Assembly: GCF_047948215.1 (NCBI RefSeq)
Contig: NC_134461.1
Location: 90,106,245 to 90,170,244, forward strand
Direction: 5' to 3'
DNA from: Lycorma delicatula
Lineage: Eukaryota; Arthropoda; Insecta; Hemiptera; Fulgoridae
Length of the DNA stretch: 64,000 nucleotides
Each line of letters starts with the position of its first letter. The stretch's first letter is position 1. Under the pieces are notes generated by a model that had not been told where the DNA came from, made no database searches, and saw only the letters and a program-made list of their open reading frames with translations. Both the position numbers and the translations under genes were made by a program. Positions 41,401-56,400 of this stretch are shown piece after piece.

Positions 41401-44400
41401 TTTGTGAGTTTTAAATATCAGTGACTCCCACACTATTCAACATTGTTTTAAGAGATTCGTTAAAGGGTATTATCATTTTCAGAAACCTGGCACAGTCTTC
41501 TATAACAAATGGATGATGGTTTGCAGCTATGCATATCCCAAATTTTTAACCTCCATGACAACATCCACAAAAAATGTTTGATAGTTGATGAACTCTTCTG
41601 GTTTTCTATTCTCATACACAAAAGTTGTTTTTTATCGGCATTTTTGCTTTTTTATCTTTGAGTTTATTAATCAAAATATTTTTTCTTATTTTTAATTATG
41701 CTAAATTTCAGATTTTCAGCTATTTTTGAAATGAAGAATCAGTGTTAAATGAATTAGTTAACAAGGACCAAACCAGAGATCAATTATACCCTGTTTTATC
41801 CCTACAAATGATTGATAAAATCCCTTTTTAGCAGTAGCATTTTAACTAAAGGAATACCTTTCTTTCTTTTTTTATTTAGCCTCCGGAACCAACATTAGTT
41901 CAGAGGATGATATGTATGAATGTAAATGAAGTGTAGTCTTGTACAGTCTCAGGTCCAACTATTCCTGAGGCGTGTGGTTAATTGAAATCCAACCACCAAA
42001 AAATAGCTCTTTCCCTCAACACATTTTCAATCAGTTTAATCTTCCTCCTTAATTTTTGCAATTTTTAATTTCATCCTTACAGATATCTAATCAAAATGAT
42101 TTTTGTTTACTTTTCCTAATAACAAATAAATTTTAGCTTTATAAAAATAATATATCTTCAGTTTTATAGAAATGTTATATTAATTTTAAGGTTTTTATGT
42201 TTTTCCTTAAAGTAAGCACAAATTAACTAACTAAAATTAACATAAATGTTCTCTCTAAACCCTTTGTAGCAAATTTAAATTTTGTTAGCAAATCCACAAA
42301 CTTATAAACCAATTATTTGAATGACGATAAAAAACAAAATTTAACAGTAACTTACAATGAAAAAAATTTCAGAATTCACTATTTTTAACAATCAATAGTG
42401 AAATTAGAGAAAAAGCAAATACCAACAATATTAAGAATTTAAATAACTATTTACGGTATTTATAACCAAGTACATTCACTCTATCAAATTATACTACCAA
42501 GTGTTTAGGAGCCTTTGTATTCTGTTTTGGTAGTAGAAGGTAGAAGAAGTTGGTACAACTACCACTCAAAAACATTGCCAAATAAAATAAAGATTTCACT
42601 CAGTATCAATTAATAATGGAATAATTTTGTGTGGTGGTAAAATGTGTGATGATTGGTGCATGGTAATAAAGTTTATTAAACAAAGAAAGTCACTGATATT
42701 TATAATTAAATTAATATCCTTTTTTTTTTAAATACTATTCCCAAAGTTATCACAAGTGTTACGGCACCAAACATGGTTAAGAATACAATTTAAAATATTT
42801 GCTAAAATCATAAATTTTTATTACATTAATTAAAAGTAAATGTAATTTGAACATATTAAAGACCAAGTTTAAGTAGTAATAATTTTTCTGAAAGCATCAA
42901 ATATGTTTAAAAGGAAAATTAAAGATTTATAGAAAAACAAAAAAGCATTTTTAAGATCTTAGTTAACTTTCTATAACATATCATCTTACAGTAACAATAA
43001 ACAAATTCCAAACGTGTGTTTATAAAACAAACAGTAACTAGAAGCAAAGCTTGTAACTATAAATCAGGTTAATTTTAGTGATAAACATAAAAAAAAAAAA
43101 AAAACTAAGTATACTAAATGAGAAGGATAAAAGAATGGAAATAATAAAATAAAATCATGGGAGATCCAAGAAAATGAAATTAATAATAATGATGAAACTA
43201 ATAAATCCAATAATAAACTGAATACAAAAATGCAAACAACTATAATACAATTCTTACAAAATTAATTAATAATACAAAATTAAAACTCAGAAAACAACTT
43301 CTTTTGTTATATATGTTTAAAAATCTTTTTTGTAACAAACATATCATTCACCAATTAAATTTTAACACATAAAATTGTGGAAAATAACCAGAAAGACTGA
43401 TTATGAATATTTATAAGTACAAAAAATAAAATTAAACCATATTACTCATAATGATAATTAAAGTATCAGTGTGTTTTTAAAGTAATGTCTGTTTTAAAAT
43501 AAAATCAGAGTTGAAAAATATAATCAAACTTTATTTCTTAAACATAAAAACTGCATTAATTACTTATCTACATAACTACCTTCAACTTCAACACATTTTT
43601 TGTAATGTTTCACTACCTTCTTCAATCTCTCTTCAAAAACGTCTGTCTCCAGTGACTAAACCAAACTGTAAAGTCATTTTTTCAATTTGCCATTATTGTC
43701 AAACGTTTGTGATGCAAGCCACTAGAAAACGTGAAGAAAAAGAAAATAATTGCTGAGAGTTAAGTCAAGGCTATACAGTGGATTACTGAATGATTTTCCA
43801 ATGAAATTTTTCCAATTGCCTCACTCTGATTTGCTGTATGTACCCAGGTAAAACAGAATCCCATGTGATAGCCACCCACATAATTTGTTTTTTATAGTTC
43901 TGATTTTTTTTTACATTTTGCAATACATATAAGCATTCATAGTAGTTCTACGATAACAAAATTTGACATACAAGACGCCATTCTTGTCTCAAAAAACAGA
44001 AACTATAAGCTTCTTTACTGAAGAATTTGTTTAAACTTGTTCGGTCTGGGAAATGATAAATGTCACCATTACATTGACTGCTGGTTTGTTTCTACGTTCA
44101 AATAAGAATCCAGGTTTCATTTCTGATAGCAATGTGATCAAACAATTCATCACCTGCATTTTCATAACACCATAAAAATTCATGAGCTACAGCAAAATGT
44201 TTTTCTTTGTGTGTGTGTGTGTGTGTGCACACACATGTGCGTCAGTTAACATCTTCAGCACCTATCTTGTATATAATTTTTTACACCAAGTTTTTCAGTC
44301 AAAACTTTATAAATCAAAGATCATGAATGAACAACACAGACAATAATAACATAGTAAAACGCCATTTTTCTTGAATTTTTCATCAACCAAATCATCCATT

Positions 44401-47400
44401 ATCACCAACAGCTGCCCACAATATTCTTCATGTTAACGTTCATTCACTTTTCTCAAAATGATCGGAACTGCTGTCTTATTTTAAATATTATCAATAGTAA
44501 TATTCAGCCAATAAATATCACAAAATATGCCTGTGAATTTCAGCCACACAGTTATTTTTTTTTCTATTAAACATCAGATTACTCCACATATTTCAAACTT
44601 GGGATCATGAATTTTAGCATTAATTATAAATGGATGAATATAAAAAACTAACAAAAAAATGACTTAACTATTGTTGCTAACAGCTGACAATTGATTGAAG
44701 TAACTGAGCTATGTATGCGATCTGTTTACATCGCGTAAATAGGCAGCAATTTCAAAACAGACCTAACTTTAAAAACATACTCCACAAAAGAATAAAATGC
44801 TTTTTCTATAAAAATAATTGAAGAGTTGCCATGAATTATTTCAATCAAAAATACTATGTGTTTTTCTACATTTTTTGGAGTGAATTATACAGTTCTTTTT
44901 CATTAAAGCCTATTTATAATGATGCCTGTTCTAAAGTTAATGTAAAAACTTTTTATTATCCTAAACATTTTCGGGTGGGTATTTCAACAAGTGCCCCACT
45001 GCTAACGCTGCTAATGAGGAGCTGCATGATTAGCTCTAATAAGATCTTCTGGAAGAACTAATTCCAAATAATTTCCAATCATTTTTTTTATTTCTTTTAA
45101 AATTATCACTTTCCTTCCTACTCATTAATATATTTTATGCAATGTTTAAGTTATTATTTAGTGTAAATATCCTTTTTTTAAATACAACATGAAAGTGTAT
45201 TCTCCAAAGAGATTAATTTAACAAACAAAAACAGAATAACTCAAAGGTAAGAATTTCTTTTAATTAAAAATAAACTGAAATGTTATTATGTAACATTACA
45301 GAAAGTCAACTTTACTATAATTAATATATATAGCTAAACGTATTCACAAGAATTAATAATTAAATTTTTTTAAGCCAACTAAAGTATTTTAAAATATATC
45401 TACAAATGATATAAACGTATTGTTTGTTACTAACCTCTGCTGTGTAAAATTTTGTCTTAACATCAAGAGGCTTTAAAACTTGAAACTTGAAGAATTTTCT
45501 GAATGACATACGATTACTTGTTAGTGTTAATGGAGAGTATGTTACTTCACAAACAAGACTAGAATAACAAAATTAAAAACATATGAATAATTTTGTAATC
45601 TAAGATAAAGATCTTCAAAGGGTGACAGCACAACACAACAACAATATATATTATATTATAAATCAAAATATATAAGATAATTTGACAAACAAAATTTTTA
45701 CACAAAAATTACATTGTTTAGTAAGATATTGGCATAATTAAAATTTAAATATGAATTTATATTAACTCAAAAATTCATAAAAGCAAAAGAAATTGTACTT
45801 TTGCTGAATTTAGAACAGAAGTTTCTGACAGAACACTGTAAAAATAAATACACAATATAAACGTAAAAACACCATAAAATTAAAAAATCATCAGAGGTGG
45901 TGTTAATATAACCACACATCCAAAACATTATGCTTTTGAGTCTTTACATCATCTGCAAAAAATTATTACAAATACAAACTTGTAATAAAAATATATTAAA
46001 TTAAAACTTTTTATAAAATAGGATGATGAAATTAAATGATTCCACTATTCGATATAATAGTTAATAGTATTTAATTTGGTAACATGATATCAGTGATTTA
46101 ATCCATGACTATGCAAACTAGAATAGTTTTTTATAATATATATATATATTAATCAAAAGTTGTGTATACTTCATAACTTTATGCTGACAGCAAGAGGAAC
46201 TTTTCAAAAGCACTATATACTGTTAAGTTTCTTACATGTTTATCTAGTTTTTTGTATTTTTAACATATAATACTAATATATGAATAGGTGATATTTCTTT
46301 ATGTGTAACACAAACACATTTATAAATGAAAATAATGAAATTTCTTATCAAAACAGAAATCAATAACTTTTGCCTACTACAAATTTTCTTAAGGTTTTTT
46401 TAACTACATCTTCAACAGATAGAAAACTAACATACCAAATTTAAAAAAAATTCTGTTAAACAACAGATTTCAAAATAAAATATTTTCTATTGAAATATAA
46501 TACAACAGTTACATGAATATAAAACTCATTAGACTGATTATTCAAACAGTTACACCAGCCTATATAAGTCATCACTTTCACAATTAATTTGGTAGTTAAT
46601 AAATTTAATTTACAAATGTATTTGTATATTTTTTGTCGGTGCTGTAATTAATTTTTATTTTTACTATTATTTCTACATAAACTGTTTAAATAACTATATA
46701 AAATAAGTGGCTGTATGTTTATTTTTCATTAAGTATTCTGTTACAACTGATAATTTAGTGATACTACTTTAAATATGTACATTCCAATAAATTTGTCTTA
46801 AATGACATATTTGTTTTACCAGTATAAATATGGTCACATTAGTCACCGATGATTCTATAGATATATGGTATGTATTCATTTGATATATAGTGTTTACAGA
46901 TTTTTTCCATTATCACAATCTTATAGCTAAAACTCTTTTGAAGCCAGTAATGGGTTTTTCTTTATTTTTAAATTGCACTTTGATCATAACTACTTTTGAA
47001 TAACATTAATATTTTTACATAAAATGTGTAGTCTTGAGTAAAAATTGATACTGTACAGTAAAACATTACTGACATTAATTATACTGAAAGTTTTTTCTAA
47101 ATACAAAGATGTGTGAAAGAAAGAAAAAAATACAAAGTCACCAAATGTGTCCCTGCTCTACTACCGGGCCATATGGTAACTACATGTTTGAAGATTACTA
47201 CTACTTCTTTTTTGGCTACCACTTACGCTGGCTTCACAATGCTGGTGAATTCAATAAATACTGAAGATGATAATGATGCTTTATATTAGCTTTTTGCTTT
47301 AATAAAGCAATAAATACAAAATTATATAAAAAACAATTTTTTTTATTATTTAAAGATATAAATAATTAATGTATTTATTTTGTTCAAATATACCAGAACA

Positions 47401-50400
47401 TATATCATTTTTTTTCACTAATTTTGTATAATTTTTTAATTTATCTCAATCATTTAAAATCTATTATGCTGGTTTTGAAATTGCAATAAGCAACCTTACA
47501 ACTAACAGTAAAAATATTTAACATTATTTTTATATTTCACACTGAATCGCCCATTTTGAATTTCACAAATCCAATTTCATTATCATTTTTAGAATGTTTT
47601 CTCTTATTAAAAGAGGTTATCTTCATCACTTCTATCACTATTATAAACTTAAACCTAAATTACTAACATTTTCAAAATAAAATGTCATATTTAAAAAAAA
47701 ATATGCTGTTAATTAAAAAATTATTAGACCAACAGAATAACATTAAAAAATAAATAAACACACAAAGATATAAAATTATAAATGATAAACATATCTTTTT
47801 AACGAATTAAAATATGAAACTAGATAAAAATATTCTATTAAGTATAAATATTGCATAACTTCTATTTATCTACAATAAAGATAAGTTAATGTTAAATTAT
47901 TTAAAATACAAAAGATATTTCTTTAATCTATAATTGAGAGGTTTTCTATATTTACATTACAGCAAAACAAATTTCAAAATTATTAAATTCTTCATTTGAT
48001 TTCTACAAAGAAAAGAAACTGTACGCTTTAAATACTAAAAATTTACTATAGTATATTTCAGAATAAAATATTCAAATAATTTATACACAAATAAAACATA
48101 AATTGCTAACTATAAATACATTATTAAGTTCACAAAATTAATAGATAAGAATTAAAATAATTTTTTTAAAAATGAAGATTTTAAAAAACGATAATGAGTA
48201 GTAAGTACAACTATAACCAAAGATATATCTTTTTAATTTTTATTTTAAAGTCAACTTTTTAGAAGTTGTCAAATTAAAAACAATTAATGAAACTTGGAGT
48301 TCAGTTTACAATGTCTACCAAACATCAGCTTCAAGTTTTACTAAGCTTTTGATAGTTTAAATTAAGGTTAAAAATGTGGAAAGTTTTGTATAGTAGAGGA
48401 AATAAACCTTTTTAATAATAAGTTATTGAAAATCATGTTTGAACAGTTTTAAAAAAAAAAGAAATTTAAGAATTTAACAAACTAGAAAATTTAAATAAAT
48501 GTAAATATTCTAAGATCTGACAGCTGATTTCTGGAGGTATCTGTTTTTTTATGAAACTCGATTTAAATGAATGATTAATGATAATTTAATACATTACTGC
48601 TGGGTGCCTAGCAAAAATTAGTCGCAATTACCTTTAATTAAATAAATTGTAATTAATTTATTTTAACAAATTGCAACTGTAATTTTGTTAAGTGAATTAA
48701 ATATATCATTTGAAAGAAAATGGTGTGAAGAATGTAAAAAAAAATGGGTACCAACTCTCAGTCAGCAGCAACCTCCAAGTTGCCAGGTGTAAACAGGTAT
48801 GTTATGTTATTTTTAATTATTTACGCTCATGTTTTAAAAAAAAATTGTATACTAAATTGAAGTTTAATTTTTCTGTACACGATAACACATGGCTACTTAT
48901 AAAAAAAATGACCGCAAGTAGTGGTTGCCATTATTTGAACTAATTACTTTCAGTCTGGATGAGTGTGTACAAAAGCAAAGGAATGCACGCGCTGCTTCAT
49001 GTTAAATTAAAAAACATTATTACTTTAACTATACCACATTGTGTCCTTGTTTACAACATGAAGTAGCGTGTGCATTCCTTCTCTTTCATTCACATTCATC
49101 CAGACAAAAAGTAATTAGTTCAAATAATGGCAACCACTACTTGTGGCCATTTTTTTTTACAGATAACCGTGTATTATCATGTACAGAAAAAATTAACTTC
49201 AATTTGGTAAATATTTTTTTTTAAAAACATGATGAGCGTAAATAATTAACAAATAACATACCTGTTTACACCTGGCAACTTCTTGGAGGTTGCTGCTGAC
49301 TGAGAGTTGGCAACCATTCTTTTACATTCTTCACGTAATTTTCTTTCAAATGACGTTTAATTACTTAAAAAAAATTATAGTTGCAATTTGTTAAAATAAA
49401 TTAATTACAATATATTTAATTAAAGGTAATTGCGGCTAATTTTTGCTAATGTATTAAATTATCATTAATCATTCATTTAAATCAACTTTCATTTAAAAAA
49501 AAACAGATACCTGCAGAAATCAGCTGCCGGATCTTGTATTAAAAAAGATTTCTTGCTGGTGCCAGTACGATGTTTTTGTATTAATAGTTCAATATCATTT
49601 CAAGGGTTGTATTATAAGGTAAACAGAAATTTATTATTTGTTATTATATCTATAACTATTTCTATTGTTCACTGCTTATGCAGTAAAAATATTATGTTAG
49701 GACTGATGTGTGCATTGAGAATTTGCTAATGAAGTAATAATAATTTTACACCATGTATACATGAGAAATTTGATTATTAACAAATGCATGGGATTACTAT
49801 ATAATAAGATAAAAAAATTTAAAAAATGAGAAAACACTTCTGAAAAAAATTTATTTTAATTAAACAAAATGAAAGTAAAATAAATGAGACGATTAAAGGA
49901 ATGCTATAAGAAAAATAGTCTAGTTTTCAAGGAAGTCAAAGAAGTAACTGGTAATGATGAAAACACTCTAAAAAGTAAAAAAGGTGAAATTGTACAAGTC
50001 TATACAGACAAGGAGATGAAAAATTTACAAAACTCATGTGATAAATAAAAAAAAGATGTACAGATTGCATTATATATACTTAGTATTGTGTATGTACTTC
50101 ATACATTGTGTATTCTGTACAATATGTATATGAAAAGTGTCAAGAATAGTGTATATGAAAGAAATTTTGAAGAGTTTGGATACTTCGAAATTGATGCAGA
50201 GTTCAGCAAATAGAAGAAAAATAAAGAAAGATAATTGTTAATATTAAGGAAAGATCTAATAAGTCAAATATTAAAACTGAAGTAAAAGAGGATAAAATAG
50301 TTATTTGGAATAAAACGCTGAAGTTCACAGGAAACTTAAAATTTTTCTCAGTAGGTTCAAATGAGAACAAATCTAAGTTTCTGTCAACATAAGACAGATT

Positions 50401-53400
50401 GAAAAAACATAAAAAAAGTAAAGACACACAGCTATAACTTGAGGATACCAAGGGATAATTCTAAACTAGTTGAACACATGAAATGGAGAATATGGAATGG
50501 AATGGGGTATTATATTAGGTTTGGCGGAAATTAGGAAAAATAAGGAACAACATATAGACATGGAAAATGATAGAAGAGTGCATTTTATGGCCAAAGGGAC
50601 TAGGGTGGGAACAGGATTTTTAATTAATAAAAACAACAGTAAGATATTATAAAAATGACAAATCATACATGCGTAGAATATCTGAATTAATATGAAGGAT
50701 GGAAAATGGAGGATTAAGGTTGAACTGATAGAGGTATATGCACCAGTCACAACAGCAGTGAAAAGTGATGTAGAAGAATTCTATACTAATTTGAGAATGG
50801 CATTAGGTGAAGATAACTCTGCAAATATGCTATAATAACAGGAGATTTTAGTAGTAAAATAGAAAAGAACAAAGGGGGAAAAATAATATGGCAATTTGGT
50901 CTGGGAGAAACAAATAAAGAAAAATAACAACTGATTAAATTTGCTGAAGAAAATAATCTGCACATACTTCATGAAAATAAACAAGACAGAAACGGAAGAA
51001 TATCACGCAAAGCTATAAAAATGACAACTCAAGAAGTGTTAAAATTAGAAAAGCACATTGAACCACTTAAGATTTCACCAAAAACTATCAAGAATTTAAT
51101 TGCAAAAAGAAAAAAAATTTTTTAAATAGTAAAACAAACATACAAGCTGAAGAATTAATCAGAAAGAAGTAGAAGGAGTGGTTGCTAAAGAAAATGTTCA
51201 TTAAAGTAGAAGAAACTTTGAAGACAAGAAAAGTATAAAATTATGTATGAGGAAGTAACAGTTAGGTAATAAGAGAATAGTACTAATGAATGATGATAGT
51301 AACTACAAGGAGAAAAGCAAAGGAAATATTAGATACAATATTTTAATTTTATAGTAAACTATATCATGATGAAAACTCTCTACAGAAAAGTACAGACAGT
51401 AAAGAACAGGAAGAGTTTGATGAGCATGAAGAGAAACAAAAGTTTATTTATTATAATATTAAGGGTGAAATATATTGCATTGAAGAAAACTAGAAGAAAG
51501 GAAAAGCATGCAGGTTGGATAACATACCTAATGAGAAAAAATAAAAGCTGGAGTGGGGACACTGACTTACACACAAGATGTTCTTATTGTTTTATAATTT
51601 TCTAAGAACAAAGAGGATTCCAGATAAAATAATGGACAATCCTGATTTTTTATTACAGTATATTGCCAAAATATTACAATCTAACCAGTTTTTAACTATG
51701 GATATGCAATCATTATTACTTCATGCAAAGACTTTCCTCCAAAATGATATCTGTATCATCAACAAAATAACAATATTTCCCTTAACTTTATTATGATAGA
51801 GTCCTAATTTACACATATACTAAACATTCTACAACTTAGTGCTGATCTTGATATTTAAATTGATTGTCCTTAAAGAAAGAAGATTGTAATATTAAAAACT
51901 ACAAACCAATAAATTTACAATCAGTGTTACATAAAATATTTATGTGTGATAATAAGGAGAATCGAAAGTGATTTAGATGCAATAATTTCAAGTGAAGAAA
52001 CTAGATTTAAGAAAAACTGTTGTTAATTAATGTTGACAAAGCATTTCATAGTGCGTATTTGGAAGTATATCAGACACTTTGAAGGAGTTGGGAATAGATT
52101 AAACATATCTTAGCCTTTTTAAAAACATCTAACAATACTTAACTAAGAATTAGTTTTTTAAATTAAAAAAATATAAAAAAGTATGAAGAAATCTTCCCAG
52201 AGTATCCCTTCTGCAAAGTTATTTATTTAACACATGTTGGAAGGTGATTTCAGAAAGTTACTATGGGAAAATAAAGGCATAAGAATAAATGAAGAATGGC
52301 TAATTAATTTGAGATTTGCAAAAGATGTGAATGATTGGTAAAATATTGCAGAAATTAGGGAAATGGCAGAAGATTTAAAAAGATATGGAGGGAACATCAG
52401 ATTAAGAATAAATAGTAAAAAAACAAAATAATGTGCTTTAATTACAATAACCAAGAGATTTTAAAAATAAAAGAAGAAAAAATCCAATTTTTTCATTATC
52501 ATTATTATTATAACTGGAACACATGATTTCAACTTCAGGAATTCAGATATGAATGGACATAAATTAGAGTGAGTGAAGGAATTAACATATCTTGAAAGCA
52601 GAATTCATCAGATGGGCGAAGCTTGAAGGATATTATTAACAGAATAAAAGAGGCAAAATAAGCATTCAATAAGAAAATTAAGAGATTTACCTCAAAATAT
52701 ATAAACAAAAAAATTGAGAAAGCAATTGATGAAGACATTTGTATGGGGTGTTTTCCTATATGGCAATGAAGTGTGAACCACAGGAGCAGAGGGGAAAAGA
52801 CGAATAGATATATTTGAGCAGTGAAGCTACAGATGTAGAAGATTACATGGAAGGAGAAAATAGCCAATGAAAAAGTGTTACGAGGATTAATAAACAATAC
52901 AAAAATTATACTTTATTATATCATATCATCTTCAAGACAGCGGAGTACGTAGGTTAAACAACATGGACAGTGAATAAAAGATGAAAGAATAGATTAGTGG
53001 CAGTTGAAATGTTTATTTTTTTATATAAGATCTATGAGGAAGTCTAAAATAGAAAGGATAAAAAATTGAAAAGTAAGAAGACTTTTAGAAGTGAAGAAAA
53101 CTACTATGGAACTTTGGAACACAAATGGCTTGGTCATGCAGAGAAAAGCAATGCAAGGTTATTATGGAATATGGCCTTTGAGCCACAATCAAAGGTAGAA
53201 GGGTAAAAAAGAAATTCACATACTATGTAAAGTACTTGTAAATAGTAATATATAAAAATATGGATTACATTAATGACAGGGTTGTTGGGAAAATAAAATA
53301 AATTGGGAGAATATCTGATTGAAAAATTTGTATTTTATCAATAAAAAAATGTAGTTTTTTTTAATGTAATTTTTTATAATGTAAATCATTGAAAAATTCT

Positions 53401-56400
53401 CAAATTAGTATAAACCAGTAACTATTTGTATTATTACATATTTACTAAAACCATAACAAATCTTTCTTGCATCACACTCATGACTAAATAATTGATAATC
53501 AATTAGTAATTAAACAGGATATCGGTTTTTTCTAGCTGATGCATCATTTATAATCTGACATTATATTTTCAGAACAAGACAAGAAATGGAAAACTACCGT
53601 ACCTTGCAACTCTTAAATAATTACACTTGCTAGCATTATCAACAACTGTACAACACATTTTAGTTATAATGGCAAACAAGGGTCAAACCAGCCTTGACTG
53701 ATAACATACATCAAATTATACAGCTAATGAATTTAAAAAAAATAAACTGACATGTGCGTTCCGATTTCTTTAACTTCATGATGAATCACTTCATCCAATG
53801 TTTGCCCTGGTTCTAAATCTCTAGCAGTAGAATCACTCTGATGGCCACAAAGGGGTATTCTTAATGAACTAGTTTGTAAATCAGCCTATAAAATAAAAAA
53901 TTATGATAGCATTAGATTACTATAAAACTTATTACATACAATCTACTTTCAATCAAAAGTATTAATTTAAAAACTCATTCAAGTAATATCATGGATTACC
54001 ATTTTTATTTTAAAATCTGTAAAACAAAATACAAATAAATAAAATAAAATAAAAAGCAGTCGCTGGACTGGCCAATAGAAATGAAAACTTCCAATAATGA
54101 ATACCGATTAGTGATTTATAATTATATTTGATTACATTACTATTTCTAACTTCTGTTAATGTTATTAAAACATACATTTACATGATTGTATAATGAATTG
54201 AAAAATATTAAAAACAAAATTTAAATTAATTTTATTTATTAATTATTGGTAATAATAACAAAATATTTACATGTTAATAATGATGTGAATTATGGTTAAC
54301 AATGACACATTTTATTCTATTTCTGAAATGTTTACATTATTTGTATTATCATCATGTTCTAAAAATGAAGCAATTGGTTTGTGGTAACTGAAGTATGAAA
54401 TAAATACACTCGAATGAAATTTATCCAGATATCTTGTAAATACTGTGTCTATTGATGTGCCATATCTTGTAGTACTTATATTTTCATCGTTTGACATTGT
54501 TATATAATTATAGATATACATACATAATGCATATATGCTTTCTGAATGTAAGTGTCATGTGCACACATTATAATATAAAATATAAACATGAAACACATGT
54601 TTGATGTACTCACTTTTTTATCCAGTACTCTTCACAAATATTATAATATGTTACACTTACACTGAATTTAAACAATTTTTTTTTTTTATCATTATGAGTA
54701 CATATTGAAATATTTCATGTAAACCAGCACTTTGACATAATAAACAAAGATTTCCAAGTATATATGTATACAAGCACAACCAAGAATCAACATGGTACGG
54801 CTAATTATAATTCACAGTCTATCTTTACCATAAATTAATCTATAGGTACACATGTATATGGGCATTTATATTGAAAGAGAGAAAAAGAGCCATAGAGAGG
54901 GAGAATTATTGTGAATCACTGGCAGTTTTTTCTCCTAACTCCCATCCTCTGCTACTACATATTATACTATACACTCATATATGCGTATATATATTCTCGC
55001 TGTATGCCTTCTTCTCTTTCATATATATATACATATACATATATATGCTTAGCGTCTTGCATTATGTTACAGATTTTGATTACGAGTCAACAATTTTTTT
55101 TCCCACGTTCCCATGTAATTCATTGTACAAAAACTTCTGACACAACACTCCTAAAGAAGTTTTCACTTCAAAGATAATCAAAGTATTAAAACATGAACAA
55201 CTTTTTTTACTTGTAAAAAAAAATTAAAAAAAAACAAAAATGTTACATCAAATAAATTTATAAATTCACAACATGAAGTGAAATAAGTGAAACAAAGAAA
55301 TATATATGTTAAAAAAAGTTAACTTCAATTTTTAAAACCTATAATTGTTTTTTTATTTTTAAAAAACAGAACATCTGGCTTTCAATAGCTACCAGACAAC
55401 TAGCTCAATTTTCAATATAAAAAATCTACCAAAACAGGTAGATCACCAGATAATAATGCAAAAACAGGCATAGAAATGTAATCATCTCATGTTTAATACT
55501 TTTTACAATAGATCAAAACAAAATAAAATTTGAGGTACAAACTGAAGACATACAATACAGTCTTCTGATTAATTAATAAAAACCCCCACCAACTATCAGG
55601 AAAAAATAGTTTAAACTCAAAAGCAGCAGTTTTTTTATGTTAATACTCAATACGTGCATAAACAAAATATAAATTACATCATACACAACAATCAAAAAAT
55701 TCTGAAATGCATACAACAAATTATAAAAAGATCAACAAGTATGCCTTTATAAAATAAAGAAATAACAAGAAAAAAGCAAACAAGCACTACAAAAGACACA
55801 GCACTCCATTTAACTAGAAATAAACCATCCAATACAATTACAGCAAAACCTATAACTTGTTACACATTTCATTTTCCAAACTAAGTAGCGTTGTTAATTA
55901 CAATCTAATAACAGAATAGTGACTGGAAGATAGAATGCAGTATTCTTAAAAGCTGTTAGCATTCAGCCAAAGCTGTTAGCTGATTCAATCAGGTCTCGAA
56001 TTGTATAACTCCATATGGTAAGAAAAGTGCTAAAACTCTGTGCCATTCTGACACGTGCATTTCAACTAATAATAAAGACACATGAAAACAGTTTATGCAA
56101 GTTAATAAAAAGTAATAGGATATACATTATATTGAAGATAAATAGACTGCCATATCTAAAACCATGAAAAGAACTTCAAGTACTACTTTTAAAGATTTCT
56201 GTGTTTACGTTATTATAAATTATATACTATATATAGTTTTATTAGAATATCTTTTCTTATACAAAAACAAATTAATTTTTACAAAAAGAGGAGAGGAATC
56301 TAAAAATTTCTAAAACTTTCCCAATAGGTAAAATGAGAGAATACAAAGTATTACATAAGCACTGCATAATTTTGGTTCTAAGCATGATAGTAAATTATCC

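Noticed and set aside
44208..44228. (GT)n run as a separate feature
   Set aside because: Short microsatellite inside a mariner copy; mentioned in that entry instead.
50203..52897. Series of hydrophobic - strand open frames resembling membrane proteins
   Set aside because: Antisense shadows of the decayed LINE on the + strand; A-rich sense codons read as Phe/Leu/Ile on the opposite strand.
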